DNA of 64,000 nt from Acanthornis magna (GCA_036785705.1 JAWUZG010000052.1:372001-436000); one strand, 5' to 3'. Counted from the stretch's first letter, positions 25,442 through 39,232 are shown. Made by a program: numbers and translations. The notes: generated from the letters alone by a model not told the origin.

Positions 25442-27586
25442 AAGTGAGACTGCTTTCCTTGAATGTCTCAGTTCCAACCATCTGAGATCAAAGGAAGTCC
25501 AAGAGCCAATTAGGTATGCACCTCCCATGGATGCTGTGAGTACACATAACCTAGCAGGGCTTTCATTGACCTCAAACCAAAGCAGAGTTGTTTTTCAGAA
25601 GAGAGTAAGAACTTGGGATTCATGACCTCGCCCAACTTCATCCAGCCGAAAAAGCCAGACATCTAAGCTTAATTCAGTTCACAAAATCAAAGATATTTAG
25701 TGCTCTTGGAGACAAAGCACCTGAGGACCATATGGGATACAACAAGGGATGTAGAGAAGTTCCGGTGATCCCAGGGCATCCTGCCTGGCCTTCAGCTGTT
25801 GCTCTGGAACAATCTCCAGTGACACAAGATGCCAGCATTTAAGAAAGTGAACTGAGCCTGTAAAGCAGGATTCAAACTGAAATTAACACACTTCAATATT
25901 GTTACAAACTTTGTCTCTTCATATTGAGCTCTGTGTATGTAAATTAGCAGGCAGAAAAAGACAACTTGCTATGTTTTTCCTAAAGAGAAAGCTGTTTACA
26001 AGTGTAAACAATGAACTGTTATGGCATTTGCTTTTACTATTTTAAAGCACTAGAAGAACTCCAAAGCACAAAGGCAAACCAATTCCTAGACTCCTCTGAA
26101 AGTCAATGAGATTGAGGCACATGCCATTTGTGCTTTTCAAAAGTCTCCTTCCCATGATAGATTTTCATTTGATGTTTCAGCTTAAACCAGTGTACATTTA
26201 CCACAGACATTTTGCAGCTGGTAAGGGCTCTGATTCACATATACAGGTGAAGTAAGCTCTGATAACTGGAGAAGAGCTCTCCTTCCACCATTCTCCCTGT
26301 GTCAACTGCTTCTCCCTTGGGAATGAATGAACAGCAGGTTTATCTCCTCCCTTACCAATTTCAACCCTCAAAATTAGTGCAAAGTGACATGAATCTTACT
26401 TCATACTAGTACAATGGGTTCAAAGATGCAGGTGCTTGGAGACACCTACGCAGGCTCTGTGCTTGCAGAGCTGTAACCACCAGGTGCAGAAAAGCTTCAG
26501 CTTAATTCACTGCCACAAGAAAGCAAACATCCTCATTCTGGTAAAATGGGGCCTGCTGTGGATGGTATCAGCTTTTGATTTTAAAACTTTTAGGATACAT
26601 CTTGATAGACCTGAGCAGCCAGGCTTTTGCCAGAAAAAGGGTGAGACAGAAAAAATACCTCCCTAAAATCTGCCTTGAGGACTGGGTATAGGACTGAACC
26701 ATCATCAGTGTGAGGGAATGTTCTGTCCCCAGCAAGTCACACCTTCTTCCCTAAATATCTGCACTCAGGAGCCCCTGTTTCCATCAATCTTTTATAACAC
26801 TATTCAGATGGTTGTATTCATACTGAACCCATCAGCGCTGGGTGCTCACTGCATTCACAGAGCTGCAATCCGTGATGCTGTCATTCACCACCGCAATCAG
26901 TTGCCAAAATGTGTACAATAGCCTTGAGAATATGACTAAGAACAGTCATATTACACTGGGGAAATTATGAATATTTATATGGCTCTAAGATATGAGTCCC
27001 CTTGATGATAATTTACAAATGCCTGACTCCATTTAACTCCAGCACAGACATTTCTGCTTTACCTAGCAATGAGCAGGCAATCAGATCTGCTAAAGTCCAT
27101 TAAAGTTTCTTGGACCAAAGCCTTCTCCATGTCAGGAAACAACTTCTCTTTTTCACTCATTCAGGTGCCAAAAACTTACCGTGATATTACTTCAGGTGTA
27201 ATTATCATCATCCTGGCACCAGTGCTCACAAAGAGCCCTCAAACTTCAGGGCACATTATAAAGAGTCTGATTCAACCTCTTATAATCCTACTTTTAGCAT
27301 CTTACTCATGCTATCTGCATATAAATCAATGGGATAAATTACATGTTACACAGGATCAGGCTTGCAGAATCTAGAGGTGTTCATGCCCTTTTTCTGTAAC
27401 CAGTATCGACTAGATAATTCAGAAGGCTGCCAATAATGACATTTGGAGCTGTAGTATTTAGAAACCAACTTTATGATGGAAAGTAAGACTTCAGAGCTGA
27501 GAGTCACAATGCAGGATTCCACATGTAAGATGGTGCAAATGCTATGACCCAATTTTAAAAAAGGCCTTAGAAGAGCAGCAAGTTCA

Positions 27587-28001
27587 TAAGATGCTCAGAG
27601 GGCTGGAGCACCTCAGCTGTGGACACAGGCTGAGAGAGTTGTGATTGTTTAGCCTGGAGAAGCACCAGGGAGACTTTATAGCTCCTTCCAATACATAAAG
27701 GGGCTCCAAGAGAGCTGGAGAACAACTTTTGACAAGGGCATGGAGTGATAGGACTAGGGGAAGTGGTTTTGAACTGGCAGAAGGCAGATTTAGATTAGAT
27801 ACTAGGAAGAAATTCTTTTATGTGAGGGTGGTAAGGCATTGGAACAGGTTGTCCAGTTAAGCTGTGGATGTCCCATCCCTGGAACTGTTCAAGCCTTTGA
27901 GCAACTTGGTCTCATAGAAGGTGTCCCTGCCTACAGCAGGGGTGGGGGTTGGAACTAAAGGATCGATAAGATCCCTTCCAACCCAAACCATTCTGGGATA
28001 A
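27587..28001 (+). mobile_element. CR1 LINE 3' fragment (about 415 bp)
   Basis: It starts at 'aagatgctcagagggctggagcacctc' and contains 'gcctggagaagcaccagggagac', 'ataaaggggctccaagagagctgg' and 'ggtgtccctgcctacagcagggg'. It ends 'cccttccaacccaaaccattctggg' with an eroded tail. It is the longest forward copy in the window. Confidence 0.93.
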
Positions 28002-30517
28002 TTACATGTTTGAACAGGCAATTGAAAATTGAAAATTTGAATAGGCAATCTGTAGCATAAAATTCAGTTTTGTTTTTGTGACTGATATCTTTATTTTAAC
28101 ATTATGAGAACTAAGCAGTGAAAACATCTTCAAGATTTTATATCAATTTTATCTTCCCCTTTGCACACAAACACTGATGAGAGAGAATAAGTACAATCTT
28201 CTCCAACATATGTCTCCATAAAGAGTTCTAAACAATCTGCTTATTTAGTCTCATTTTATTCAGAAATAAAACAATGAGCAGCGCAAGCCATGATAAAGTG
28301 TTTGCATAGAGCACAGAGAGATAAAAATGTTCTTCAGGTGTTATTCCCTGAATTTACCTGATCACAAAGGGCTGAACACATGCCATTTCTGAACAGCAGT
28401 CCTTTCCCATTCCCAAGCAAAATACTACTTGATCCACACACTAAAGTGACAGAACATATCCCTCTAGTGGTGTAAACTGAAGTGATTCAATTACTCACTG
28501 ATCAGTTAAGCCATGAGGTTTCAGGGCAACATTAAACTGTATGGAAAGAGGATCCTTTGCCACAGGCAACCTGAGGCTACAGGACACTACTCCATAGGCA
28601 TGATAAGTACATTTTTAGTAATATTGAAAATAAGCATTTCAGGAGCTCAATGTTTGGTTTTTGTTATTTCAGAAACAAGGCATTTCCTCCATAGGTTGTA
28701 CAGATCAGACAAAGAAAATCGAACGCCTGGACAGAGGTAGGTTTGATCCTTTAATCAGATAGACCACATTTAGATGCAAGGAACTTTAGGCTGCCACTTT
28801 ATATCCAGTGCAGTATTGGACAGGACAAGGCATAGCTCAAGGTTACAGAGGAAAAGTAACCATTTTAATATGTATTATTGTCACAGCTGAAGCAGGCAAA
28901 GTTGGTTTTGTGGAAGACAAACTCACCTCCACAAAACATTTTCAGGAGGAAAAAAGGGATGTATTATAACAGCCTGGGGCTGCCTCTTCAATACTATCCT
29001 TCTGAGTGCTGTGACTGAAAGGTTTGTCAGAGTTCAAAAGCAGAGAACCAAGCCACAGAATAAGTCAGAAGTAAATGCATATTGTGATGGAGAATAATCC
29101 AAAGACATGCCAAATAAATAAAAATTCCCCAGTGATTGAAATTAAGGGCAAACTATGCATTTTTCTTGTCTTTCTGTGGAAATCAGAATGGATGACTACC
29201 TATATTATAGGTATGTCCCACATACAATCTTTCATTAATTTATCTTGCCCAGTTTTAAAGCCAGTTTCATGTCTGACTTCTTTTTCTATTGTGGTGAGAA
29301 ATCTTGTCGCCGACATGCACATGATGAGAAAAGAAACAAGCATCAATATTTTTAATTATTCATTTAAAGCCAACTGTAATTCAGTATTACAAAAAAATGC
29401 GTAAATTTTTCAACATTGTTGCTATTTTTGCTCCTGGTGAGCAAATATTTATTATTAAATATTTAACTATTAGTTAATATTCAAAATATTTCATAGTTGT
29501 CTCTTTAGTTTCTGAACAACTGCAATTTCAAGTTTATTATTTTTCCATCAAGATCTTCTAATCTTAAAGTGGTTTCTCATGAGAACAAAAGATAGATCAG
29601 AGCCCTACAAAATTCTTTATTATATAAACTGAACCTTCAAAAGTCTGAAAAGCAAAAGTGCATCAAGCAGGCCAGAATCCTCCTCGTTGTTAACAGCCAG
29701 TTTTGTGCATCTTGATCAGTCTGGTACTCTTCCAGACCCCAGTCTTGAAAGTCTAAATCTGAGGAAGTAATCTAGGTCCGAAAAATACAGGAAGACAGGT
29801 ATGCATATAAAAATCCACAGGGATTTTGATGATGTTTTGACAATTTAAGTGTACTGTCATTGCCATCACTAAAACAAATTCTATTTTAGTGCTTTATAGC
29901 ATTATGAGAAATAGTGGTATATGTTAGATACATCTCCACCTGATACTGGAAGCAGTTATACACAAACTGAACTTCAGAAGGCAAGGAAGTCTTTGAGATA
30001 GATGTATACATTCTGAAACAGCAGTATTTACAGTAGGAAAGGCCTGTGTTTAGATTGGCATTTCTTAGCTTACAGAAGGAAAGGTGAGAAGAAATGAGAT
30101 GTAGAAAAAGCAATTTGTGTGTTTATATGCAGGTGTAATAAATTCTGCTGGCCAGCAGGGTGTAAGCACTGTGTACAGACCCCAAGGTCTACCCAAAGCT
30201 TCTCCTTGAGTCTTTGGATCGCCTTCAGAGAAATAAAACACACACAGTACTATCAGGCCTTTACTGGTGCACTTTTTTCTTTTCCCCTGCATCTCAAGTC
30301 TTTCCATTTTTAGATTGTACTTGCCTTTGGATACCAACTCTGCTTGAGAAGCACTTTGCATATTATGGTGTAAGTATAGTACACGTAGTAAGCACAGAGA
30401 AAACTAAATAAGGCATCAGATGAGAGGAAAACCCCCATTTAGTAGGCATGCTATAAAAAACCTCCTCCCTTCTCCCAGCCCACGAGTATGAGGAACACTT
30501 GCTTCTTCATAGCCTTC

Positions 30518-30730
30518 AGGAAGGAATTCTTCACTGTGAGGGTGGTGAGGGACTGGCACAGACTGCCCAGAGGAGCTAAGGCTGCCCCATGCCTGGAAGT
30601 GCTCAAGGCCAGGCTGGATGGGGCTCTGAGCAGCCTGGTCTACAGGAAGGTGCCTCAGACACAGCAGGGGCTTGGAACTGAACAATCTTTAAGGTCCCTT
30701 CCAACTCAAACCATTCCACGATGCTGTGAA
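30518..30730 (+). mobile_element. CR1 3' fragment just upstream of the ACER3 CpG island
   Basis: It contains 'aggaattcttcactgtgagggtggtgagg', 'gtgctcaaggccaggctggatggggc' and 'caatctttaaggtcccttccaactcaaaccattcc', with a degenerate GATGCTGTGA tail. It is the CR1 copy closest to the ACER3 promoter, ending about 460 bp before the ATG. Confidence 0.92.
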
Positions 30731-30949
30731 GCTGTGTTTTAACAACATGAAGGCAGCATGCTGCCTCACTCGCCTACAAACCCTCCATGAAGTCTGTAAG
30801 GAAACCTGGAGTGGAAAGCTGAGGGAGGAAACCTCCTCACTTGCCCACAGACCGCTTTGAAAAGTGGGTGAGGAGAGCGCCGTGCTGTTGCACATACCCC
30901 CTCACTCCCACAGGGTTATTGCTGGGGTTCTCTGAGAGCCAAGCGTGCC

Positions 30950-31450
30950 TCGCTCCAAAGCTTCCCCACAGCCACGTTTTTCACCACAATTGCTTCTCCG
31001 CCCCTGTTTCCCCCGTCCGGCAGGCCGTAGCCCGTCCCCATGGCGACCGCGGCTCCGCCCCGGCCGGGCGGGCCCAGCGCCGGCCCCGCCCGCTCTGCCG
31101 CCGCCGCCGCTGCGCTCTCGGCCCGACGCCCTTCTCCCTGCGCTTCCCCTGTGCCCTGGCTCTGCTCTAGCCTGGAGCGGGCGCTGCGATGGCTCCGGCC
31201 GCCGACCGGGAGGGTTACTGGGGCCGGCCGACCTCCACCCTGGAGTGGTGCGAGGAGAACTACGCCGTCTCCTACTACATCGCCGAGTTCTGTGAGTGGC
31301 CGCTCTGGCCCCGGCTCCTGCTCCGGCCCCGGGGGCCGCGTCCCACCGCCGCCTTCTTCTCCCTGCCCGCAGCCCTTCGTGCTCTCTCCTCGCGGCGGGA
31401 GAATCCCTTCTGCTCCCTGGCCCGTCTTCCTTGCGGGGTGACGGTGCCGC
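30950..31450 (+). promoter_or_regulatory. CpG-island promoter of ACER3
   Basis: GC content and CpG density rise sharply from about 31000 to about 31430, against an AT-rich background. GC-box-like cores occur near 31055 and at 31084-31091 (CCCCGCCC). I see no TATA box at a usual distance. The island covers the start codon, which is typical of a broadly expressed vertebrate gene. The transcription start site cannot be fixed from sequence alone. Confidence 0.8.
31189..31291 (+). CDS. ACER3 coding exon 1 (alkaline ceramidase 3, residues 1-34)
   Basis: ACER3 is a seven-transmembrane ER/Golgi enzyme that hydrolyses ceramides (best on unsaturated long-chain species) to sphingosine and fatty acid. 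The exon encodes the conserved N-terminus [12 protein letters not shown] followed by the lumenal calcium-site loop. It starts at ATG 31189 in a strong context (G at -3 and +4) and ends after one base of codon 35 at a consensus GTGAGT donor, phase 1. Joining to 54768 completes Trp35. In mammalian ACER3 calcium is held by D19, W20, E22, N24 and E33. Here W20, E22, N24 and E33 are present, and position 19 is Glu, a conservative change. The rest of the gene continues downstream on the + strand. An upstream out-of-frame ATG at 31040 may fall in the 5' UTR. Confidence 0.96.
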
Positions 31451-34400
31451 TGCCCCTCAGCCAGCCCTGGTGGGTGGCCATGGGTGTTTCCTACCGCCTT
31501 CCCCCGCAAATCCGTGTCGTAAGGAGGGGGTGGTGTAGCCCACTCTCTCCCCAGCGTGTTGTTTGGGCCCCCATCCCAAGCGTGTCCCTTCGGCCTGTGT
31601 CCATAGGGATGGCAGGGCTGGAGCGGGGGTGCCAGGGGCCTGGGATGGGGTGGCCCGTGTGGAGGGTCCCAGGGGTTATCACGGGAGCTGGGAGGGTTGT
31701 GTGGCACCGTAGGCAGGGGTGAAGAGAGGGAACTTTGGCTGAAGTCGTGCTTGTGGTGCCGCGCCGTGAAGCCGCACGGGTCTGCTGATCTGCTCCCCTT
31801 GAGGTGGGACTATCTGCCCAGCCTGGACGATCAAACCATGTGAAACTGTTCAGGGAGAGAAAAGGGATCTGCCTATGGAAGACAGGCCTTCATCCAGGGG
31901 AAACATCTTCCCCCAGCTGGTCTTTGGTGCCTCGGGATGACCGTCATCAATCAGGTGGCTCTGCTGCAGGTGGTGGGAGTTAAGAGAGGCTCGAAGGGTC
32001 GTTCTGTTGCACGTGGTTGTGTTTTAGGATAGCTCAGAGCAGTGGCAAGAGCAGGCCGTTCTTTTGACCCCAAAACTCTGTTATTCAGAAACAGCCAGGA
32101 ATTTAGATATAGTAAAGCATGTTTCAGGGAAGGAAAGAAAGAAGAAAGGTGCCTCAACTACAGGGTCATCCATCAGGTGCTTAAGAAGGGATTGTATTGC
32201 AGGTGGTAAAGGATCAAGCCCTATGTTACCGAGGTGTTGTTGGAAAAACTACATATTTTTGTATCCTGGGCAGCGACTTTAAAGGGTATAGAAGTTAGTT
32301 ATGTGCTGTTGGCTGGCAGACACCCTGTACTACAAAAACTTTCACACGTATTAGGTAGGTGGCTGCCTTTTAAGTGTTAGGGCCCTGGGAAAATAGTACT
32401 AAAGTGACCAGGCTCACCTACCCTGAAGTGCTTGAAGTGGGCAGTTTGAGGAGGCTTTTCACATAGCTGGGATGCTTCAGCAGCGGTTTGGAAGAGCTTG
32501 GCATGCAGAAGATGGAGGGTTCTGGGTGTCCATGCCAAGCTGTGACTCCTGGTTGCTAACACTGACATGGGTGAGTATCCAAAATGAATAGTTGTGAAAG
32601 AGTTTTCAGAATGTAGGAATAGGAAGGAGAACAGGATCTGAAATGAACGACAGCAGCATAGAAACTCAGAGGGAAAAGGAAGTTGGTGTGTAGATTTGTG
32701 GCTGAGAAGAGGCAGGCTGGCTGAAAAGGAAACAAAATTAAATATTCTTAAAAGGAGACAAACTTGGAAGTTTTTAAAATAGAATGAGACTTTTGCAGAG
32801 TGCATATTTTTGTATTTTCCTTGTTGTCAAGCATAATTTGTGAGATAATTCTCATAGGGAAGAGGAAGCTCTGTTGCTTCACTAATATAAAAATAAATTT
32901 GACTAGCATGTAAATTTTTTAAATAATCCCTGCATTGTTGGCCTTGTGAACTGATACTTTTCGTCTACTTTTAGATTATTCAGGAGAAGGAAAATGAGAA
33001 TGAGAGTAATGGTGGGAGGAAGAAAGTCTTGTATGCTGAAGAAAAAGGTAGTAATTATACACGGTCTTGTCCCTCCTTATGGTTTTGGTGTTTGGGACCA
33101 TGGTTTGTTGGTCTGTCAGTTGCACTGAAAAAACTGTATATAAGGGCTGTGCTGTAAAGTAAAGTGTTTAAATGGTCTGTTTAAAATGCAAAACAGTAAG
33201 TAAGCCCACTTTGGTTTAGGGTTAGCTTAACAGCAGCTAATTTCAGTCCAGATGCCAAGACGGTTTAGGTTTTACAGAACTTCAGCAGTAGTTCTTTAAC
33301 AGTACTTTCACAGTTTGAGGCAATAAGTGGTGTGGGGATATTATTTGAAGTTTTGCCTTACAGAAGAGTGAGTATCGTTTTCTGACTTGGTACCACTCAG
33401 GTAAAGCTGATGGTATGTAAAAATTGTGCATTAAATGTTTGTAATTAATAATTTATAATTATAAGAAATTGAAGAATTATAAGAAACCTGGAGGCCCAAA
33501 GATTGAAAAATACTGGCAGGTCAAAACCAAATAGGTTGCAGACTGAAGAGGCAAATATAAAGCTTGTTGTGCAAATTACATTTTTGTGCCATTTAGCAAT
33601 TTGGTTTTAATATTCTACTTTTAGTACAAAATTGCTACATTGTGTTCCAAAAGCCCACATGCAGTTCCTTGCCATTCACTCCCTAAAGAACTAGTGTTAA
33701 TGATGGCAGTTTATCAATTGTATGTAGTGAGAGATGTGGAAGTGAGGTAAGGTGGTGTTGTAGCACTTCAGACTTGCATTCTCTTGATGTATCCCAAACA
33801 CAGTGATCTCTATTCAAAAATTCTTTTTTTTTATAATGAAAAAGCTTTTTCTTGCCTTTCTGAGTCTGCACCTAGCCACTTTTTCTCCCTTGTGGAGGTG
33901 GATGACTAACTACTCTGCATCCTTCTGTAGCATATTAAACCAACTGAAATGGAAAACCAGTTGAAAAGAATTGTTTTCTGAGCTTAAGCCTTAAAATGAG
34001 TCTTAAATCCCTCACTGAACAAATATATTGTATGGTGTAGTAAATCCCTTTTTCAGTGTTTCTCAGGAGTTCTGGATTGACTCCTGTGTGCTGGAGGGCA
34101 AGTAGTAGACATGTGGTTTTTTTCCTTCATTAAAACTAAATCGTTCCAGGTCCCAGTGCTTGAATGCTGAATTACCAAAACTTTTGTACACTTGATAAAG
34201 AAAAATAGTAAATTATAAACCCGCCATCCTCCCACACAAGCAAATAGAAAAAGGGCAAATAAAAGTTCTTTTTTTTTAATATTTAGTACTCATATGTTAC
34301 AGTTTGCCCCTTATTTTAGCAGGGTTGATGTTTCAGGCCAGTTTAATCCACATAGCATTAAGTTTTGGGAGTCTGTTTTGATATGACAGGAGCCTTGCCC

Positions 34401-35108
34401 TTCTTGTGTTCACTGTCATCCCTGTAAGAAGAGTTTCTCTTTTAGAATATGATGAAAAAATGTAACTAATCTTCACATATTCACTTTGCTGAAAGCATGT
34501 AGAGTAGTACCAATTTAAACATACTTTAAATTCAAAGGAGCCCAGTGTGGTACATGAGGGCTTATAATTCCCAGTCAGGAGAATCGTGGGGGCGAATTTG
34601 TTGTTCTTATGAACAGAATGCAGTGTTCCAGTTTGAAAAAAAACTTGAGTCATGTTTCCAGTTATGTTGCTTTGAGCTATCGTTGTCCAGGAGTAATATG
34701 CATCGTCTACAACATGACTGGTTTAGAGATAGTATGTCCTTATGCTGGCATTTACAGCAGCAAGCATCTAGAACATTGCTTCAGGCTTCTCAGGGAACTG
34801 AAAGAAATTATTTCTTTCTTGGCTTCTGGTCCTGTCTCAGCATGTTCTGATGTCTTCATATAAGAAAATATTTTTTTATCATTATCATTACCAGAGTTAA
34901 ATCCATTGGTTTTTGTTTTCATTAGAGATCTGGTGAGCGACTTCTTGTAACTGGGCTTTCTTTATGAGACTCTTTCTTAGAAAAAAAGCCACCCAAGTCA
35001 TGAGAATCTGCCCATGTTTCTAGCTATTTTTGTTCCTCTTCCTTAAATCCTTCCGACTTTTGCTTCAGACAAGAGATTGAGATAAGGTTACTGTTACTTG
35101 TGTTGTTC

Positions 35109-35136
35109 GATGTGAGATGTCTCATTATCTCACATC
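35109..35136. repeat. Perfect 10-bp inverted repeat with 8-nt loop
   Basis: The arm GATGTGAGAT (35109-35118) is followed by an 8-base loop and its exact reverse complement (35127-35136). It is probably a chance or minor hairpin, and too short for a microRNA precursor. Confidence 0.7.
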
Positions 35137-38100
35137 TTGGATGGCATAGAGTGCTGTGCAAGCATTCTCTGCATTGTGAACAGTGACACAAAAATACTGT
35201 TGTTTCTTTCCAGGCATTGCTCAGAAAAAACAGCTGCCAAACACGCACAGATCTCTGCTTTCCATGGGGATCATTACTTTAGAACTTAAAAACTTGCAAA
35301 ATTTACTTAAACTTAGAATAATGTCATTAATGTCATTGAATTTGTACTGCCACATATGGATTGTCACTTGTTTCTCTTGGGTGTCTTGCTGCGTTTTGCC
35401 TTTTTTTGCCAGAGGCTTTGGAAAGCAGCCAGAGACTGTTGGGCTAGGTACTGTCTATGTGAGTTTAAAAAAACTAAAATAAAGCCAACTGTTTGCCTTC
35501 AAGAGCTCTGCCTGTTTTTTCAGTAAGAAAGTGGCAGATGAAGGAAGCATCATCAGGTTTAATTGAGTGTGATCAGCCCAACTGCCTGGCTGAGATGGAA
35601 TGATTTAAAGATGACATGACACAGATGAGTTCTAAAGAGTGCTTTAACAGAAGACAATGTCACAGGCTCATAGACTTTAAGACTGAAAGGAATTTGATTG
35701 TGTAAATTTAATGACCTAATTGGAAGAAACCACATCACAAGTTTCCTCTGGAAATTTATCTGGCTTCTTGAGGGAGCTCCTTCAACTGAGGGGACACTGC
35801 AGGCAAAACGTAAAGGAAATATTAAACTGATTGATGGTGAGTGTAAAGTCAAGTGGAGTGTGCAGAACAGTGCTCTGCTGTGCAGTGCATTTTAGGATGA
35901 ACACTTCTGTCTTGCTTTTTGTGCTGCGGACAAAAAGAAGTTGAAAGGGGGGTTCCTTCCTTCAAAGAATAGTATAGCAGAAGCAAAATCATAGGCCAGA
36001 TGGTTTCTACTGCTATGGGTTTTTTTAATTTCTTTCTGTTTGATTTTGAATCAGTGGCAAATACTCTTGCATTAATTTATTTCCTTTCCTAGGCTGTAAA
36101 TGTACATTCTTGGCTTAAGCCTAAAGATAGTCTTGTCACACTGTTCTGATGCATTTTGCCATCACTAATGATTTATATATTATTTTTAATTCTTCCTTGC
36201 TTTTTAGCCCTCGTCCATGATGCAACTCTACCGTTTATCTCATGACAGCTTAATTTTCAGTTTTCTCAACAGCCTTCATTGAAAGATGGGGTCGAAGGCT
36301 CTTCGAAAGTTGATTTCTCCAATCATCAGTTCTCATTTATCCATCATGTTACGAATATGCTTAAAACTTGGCAGATGCTGTGCTAATGGACCACATTTGT
36401 GTTTATCTACTAATATATGTGTAGTTATTAAGTGACAATAAAATTCTTAAATATGGTTTAACAAAGGATTTGATTTCCCTGTAATTAGTGCTTCATATTC
36501 AGTACTTGTACAGCTGGCAGTTGGACATCTGCCACTCCAAATGGTAACAGAGCAGTGACATTTGTACAATTTAATATTTTTATGTGCAAACTGAGGCAGA
36601 CAGGCTTATGAGCTGCATGATATGAATTTGCAGAATATATATTTGTAGCTAGAAATAGGAAGATTAATAAAATAAATTATTGTAAAGGATCACTGCTGAC
36701 TTTTAAGTTACTTTTAATGAGCTTTTAGTCACAGATTAAAAACTTCAGTCATAATTGAAAAACAAAAAGTCTTTAGTCTGGAGTTTTGTTGTGTGTCTTG
36801 TGTGTGTGAAACTACTATTTATGTAATGCATTTTCTGTATTTGCTGGTGCCTTTCACAGATAAGTGGTAAAGATTTTTTTATTCTTTAAAAAGAAAGATT
36901 TAATAATCACTGCAAAAATGTTCAAAGGAGCTCTGGGAATTGTCTCCAGTCCCAACAGCTCAGCAGTGTGTGGTTGTTTTATCTTGCAACACATGTAAGT
37001 GCTCAGACAGTTGGCTGTTTCTCTGACTACCTCAAGAGGATCATGGAAAGGTTTGTGGCTCATGAAAGATTAAGAAAATGCAAAGAGTTCTTTTAATTCA
37101 AAATATGACGTTACAATGCTAGAACAGAAGCCACTTGCTAGTGCTTATCAGGGCAAAGCTGCCTACCTTAGATTGCCTTCTAGCTGGGGGCTCTTTGCTC
37201 CTGCCTCATTAATTGCAGACGTTTTCCCATCCATTAGCAGAGAAGCTAAATTAAAGGTGCTTTTTATTCTGCGGTTGTGGAAGTACTACAAAGAGCAAAA
37301 GAATATGTTAGGAAGGGAGAAGTTCTAGAGAAGGTTACAATTAAAAAAAAAACAAACCAGCAATGCTGCTTTACTGTCAATCATTTACCATTAATTGATC
37401 TGAATATTCCCACATAGGCAAGCTCAGGGTAGAGTCTCAGTGATTTGCTGGGTACTGTTTAAATTTAAGGTTTCAGGCACAGACACTTCTTTGTACTTTA
37501 AAATGCAATTATAAAATATTTTGAGTTTTTGTGCTAGCTCAAAAACCTGGAGTGTCTAACCATATTTTTTCTGTTTCTAAAATTTAATTTCCTTGAAGAA
37601 ATTTGCTGCCTGTGCACTGTGATCAGTGATTGAAAAACTGATATTTCTAAGTGATCTGTGAAGTCAGCATCTGCAGGATCATTATCTCCTTTACAGTCAG
37701 GTCCATCATACTCTGGCAGAGTAGGTACTTCAGTGTGTCTGGAGTCTGGGAGGCAGAAGTTGTTCTGTCTGTCAATCCCCATGGGAAGATTGCACCCTTT
37801 ATGCCCCTTCCTCAGCCTTACAAAGCTCTTCTTCAGTTCTTTGCCTCTCCACCAACTGGTGACTCAACCTGCCCTGCATATTGCAGAGCTTTCCTGAAGG
37901 AAATTCCAAACTTTATTTGAAAATTGAGATTAGTGTCCAGCAGCATGTCTATTTCCCAGCTGTGTCCTGAGGCTTTAGTTTCTTTGATTTGGTTTTACAT
38001 TATTCCTTGGTTTCTTTGGACGTGTTTTCTGGATGCAATGTCCTTGGAGTGACCCTGAAATTATATGTGCAGAGTGTGTGTCTCTTAAAGGATCTCTCAC

Positions 38101-39232
38101 TGGCTTTGTGAGTAGGAAGGTATTTTCCCTTAGCCTAGTCCAGTTAATGTTCAGATTCACCTCTCTAACCAGAGGAACTGGAGAAGAGTGTCACCTGATT
38201 AAGCTGGGCAAGGTTCAGGGCTTTAGTTTGAGACTTGACTTTTACATTTGAGAAGGCAAGATTTGGGCTTCTTCAGGCAGGAAAGCAGACAAGCAGAATT
38301 AGGAAAAGACATGGTGTTAGGGGTGAGCTGAACATCTGTATGTTTTGTCTGAATTTGGTATGAATTTTATATGTATTTCAACTAGTAAGATTTCAAGGTA
38401 TCAACTTAATGGTCATAAGACATGACCCTAGAAGCTTTTGATTTATGCAGTGGTTTAAAGAGCTCAATATTTGCAGTAAACTCAAGATGCCACTACTCTC
38501 TAGGCTGGATTTTTAGTAATTGCTAATTCCAGTTAGATAAGGATTTTCATTTGAAAAAGAACCAGCATCTGGGAAACAGATGCAGTATTAGCTCAAAGAA
38601 GTCCTTTAGAGTACCGAGCATTAAAATTAGCCTGAACATTGTCAGTCTTGGGACAGAGTATTTCTGTGTTAACCTAATGAACAAATGACAGATCTTTCTT
38701 CATCTTCCCTGGTCAACACCTTTTGTTTGTTCAGGCAAAGACCTGTTTCCGGACTGGAAAGCATGCTATTGTGATCCCTTCAAATGGGTATTTTAAGTTT
38801 CAGTGAGGAAACCCAGGGATAACTGAAAAATTACTTGAATGTATGTCTTGGAGAAAGAGGATCTGCAAATCTGCCTTGCTCTGAAATCAAATGGGCCATG
38901 TGCAGCAGGAAGCTAAAGTGACCAACAGAACTGATGAACTGTTTTTGTTATCACAGAGTGGAGTTTATATTTCTTCTAGGTAAAATGGGTATATTTTTCT
39001 TCTACAAGTATTTACCCTTTCTTGCCCAGCAAACCTTTTCATATTTGTGTTTCTCATTGCAGATCTGATTGTTCTTGGAGGTAGTTTGCAGTGCTCCTCT
39101 CCTGCCAGAGACTTCCAGGTCTGGTACTGGCCCCAGACTGCAGCAGCCAAGCTGCTCTGGGGGTTTTTGCACTCAGCTGCAGGGTGTATTTTTATTGATA
39201 TTCCTGCATTCCTTCCACAGGATACAGACCTC

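Larger units (their letters stand above)
14964..30900. other. Intergenic DNA upstream of ACER3, CR1-rich, no recognisable gene
   Basis: Twelve separately listed CR1 fragments occupy parts of this stretch; a thirteenth, at 14728-14963, abuts its left edge. The remaining DNA has only short overlapping open frames in both strands. I looked for the single large leucine-rich-repeat coding exon of TSKU, the usual upstream neighbour of ACER3 in vertebrates, and did not see one. The longest open frame here (160 codons, 21988-22470) lies wholly in an antisense CR1. Confidence 0.6.

Noticed and set aside
1..31000. Search for TSKU or another ACER3 neighbour
   Set aside because: No large leucine-rich-repeat coding exon or other family was recognised; the neighbour probably lies outside the window.
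30916..31707. 263-codon open frame on the minus strand across the ACER3 CpG island
   Set aside because: It is low-complexity (Pro/Gly/Arg-rich), antisense to exon 1 and explained by high GC content. No domain is visible.
32975..33047. Possible extra exon in ACER3 intron 1 (AG before, GTAGTA after, 24 open codons)
   Set aside because: Its 73-bp length would shift the ACER3 frame, exon 1 already joins perfectly to 54768, the polypyrimidine tract is weak, and the peptide is a charged low-complexity run. Transcript data would be needed.
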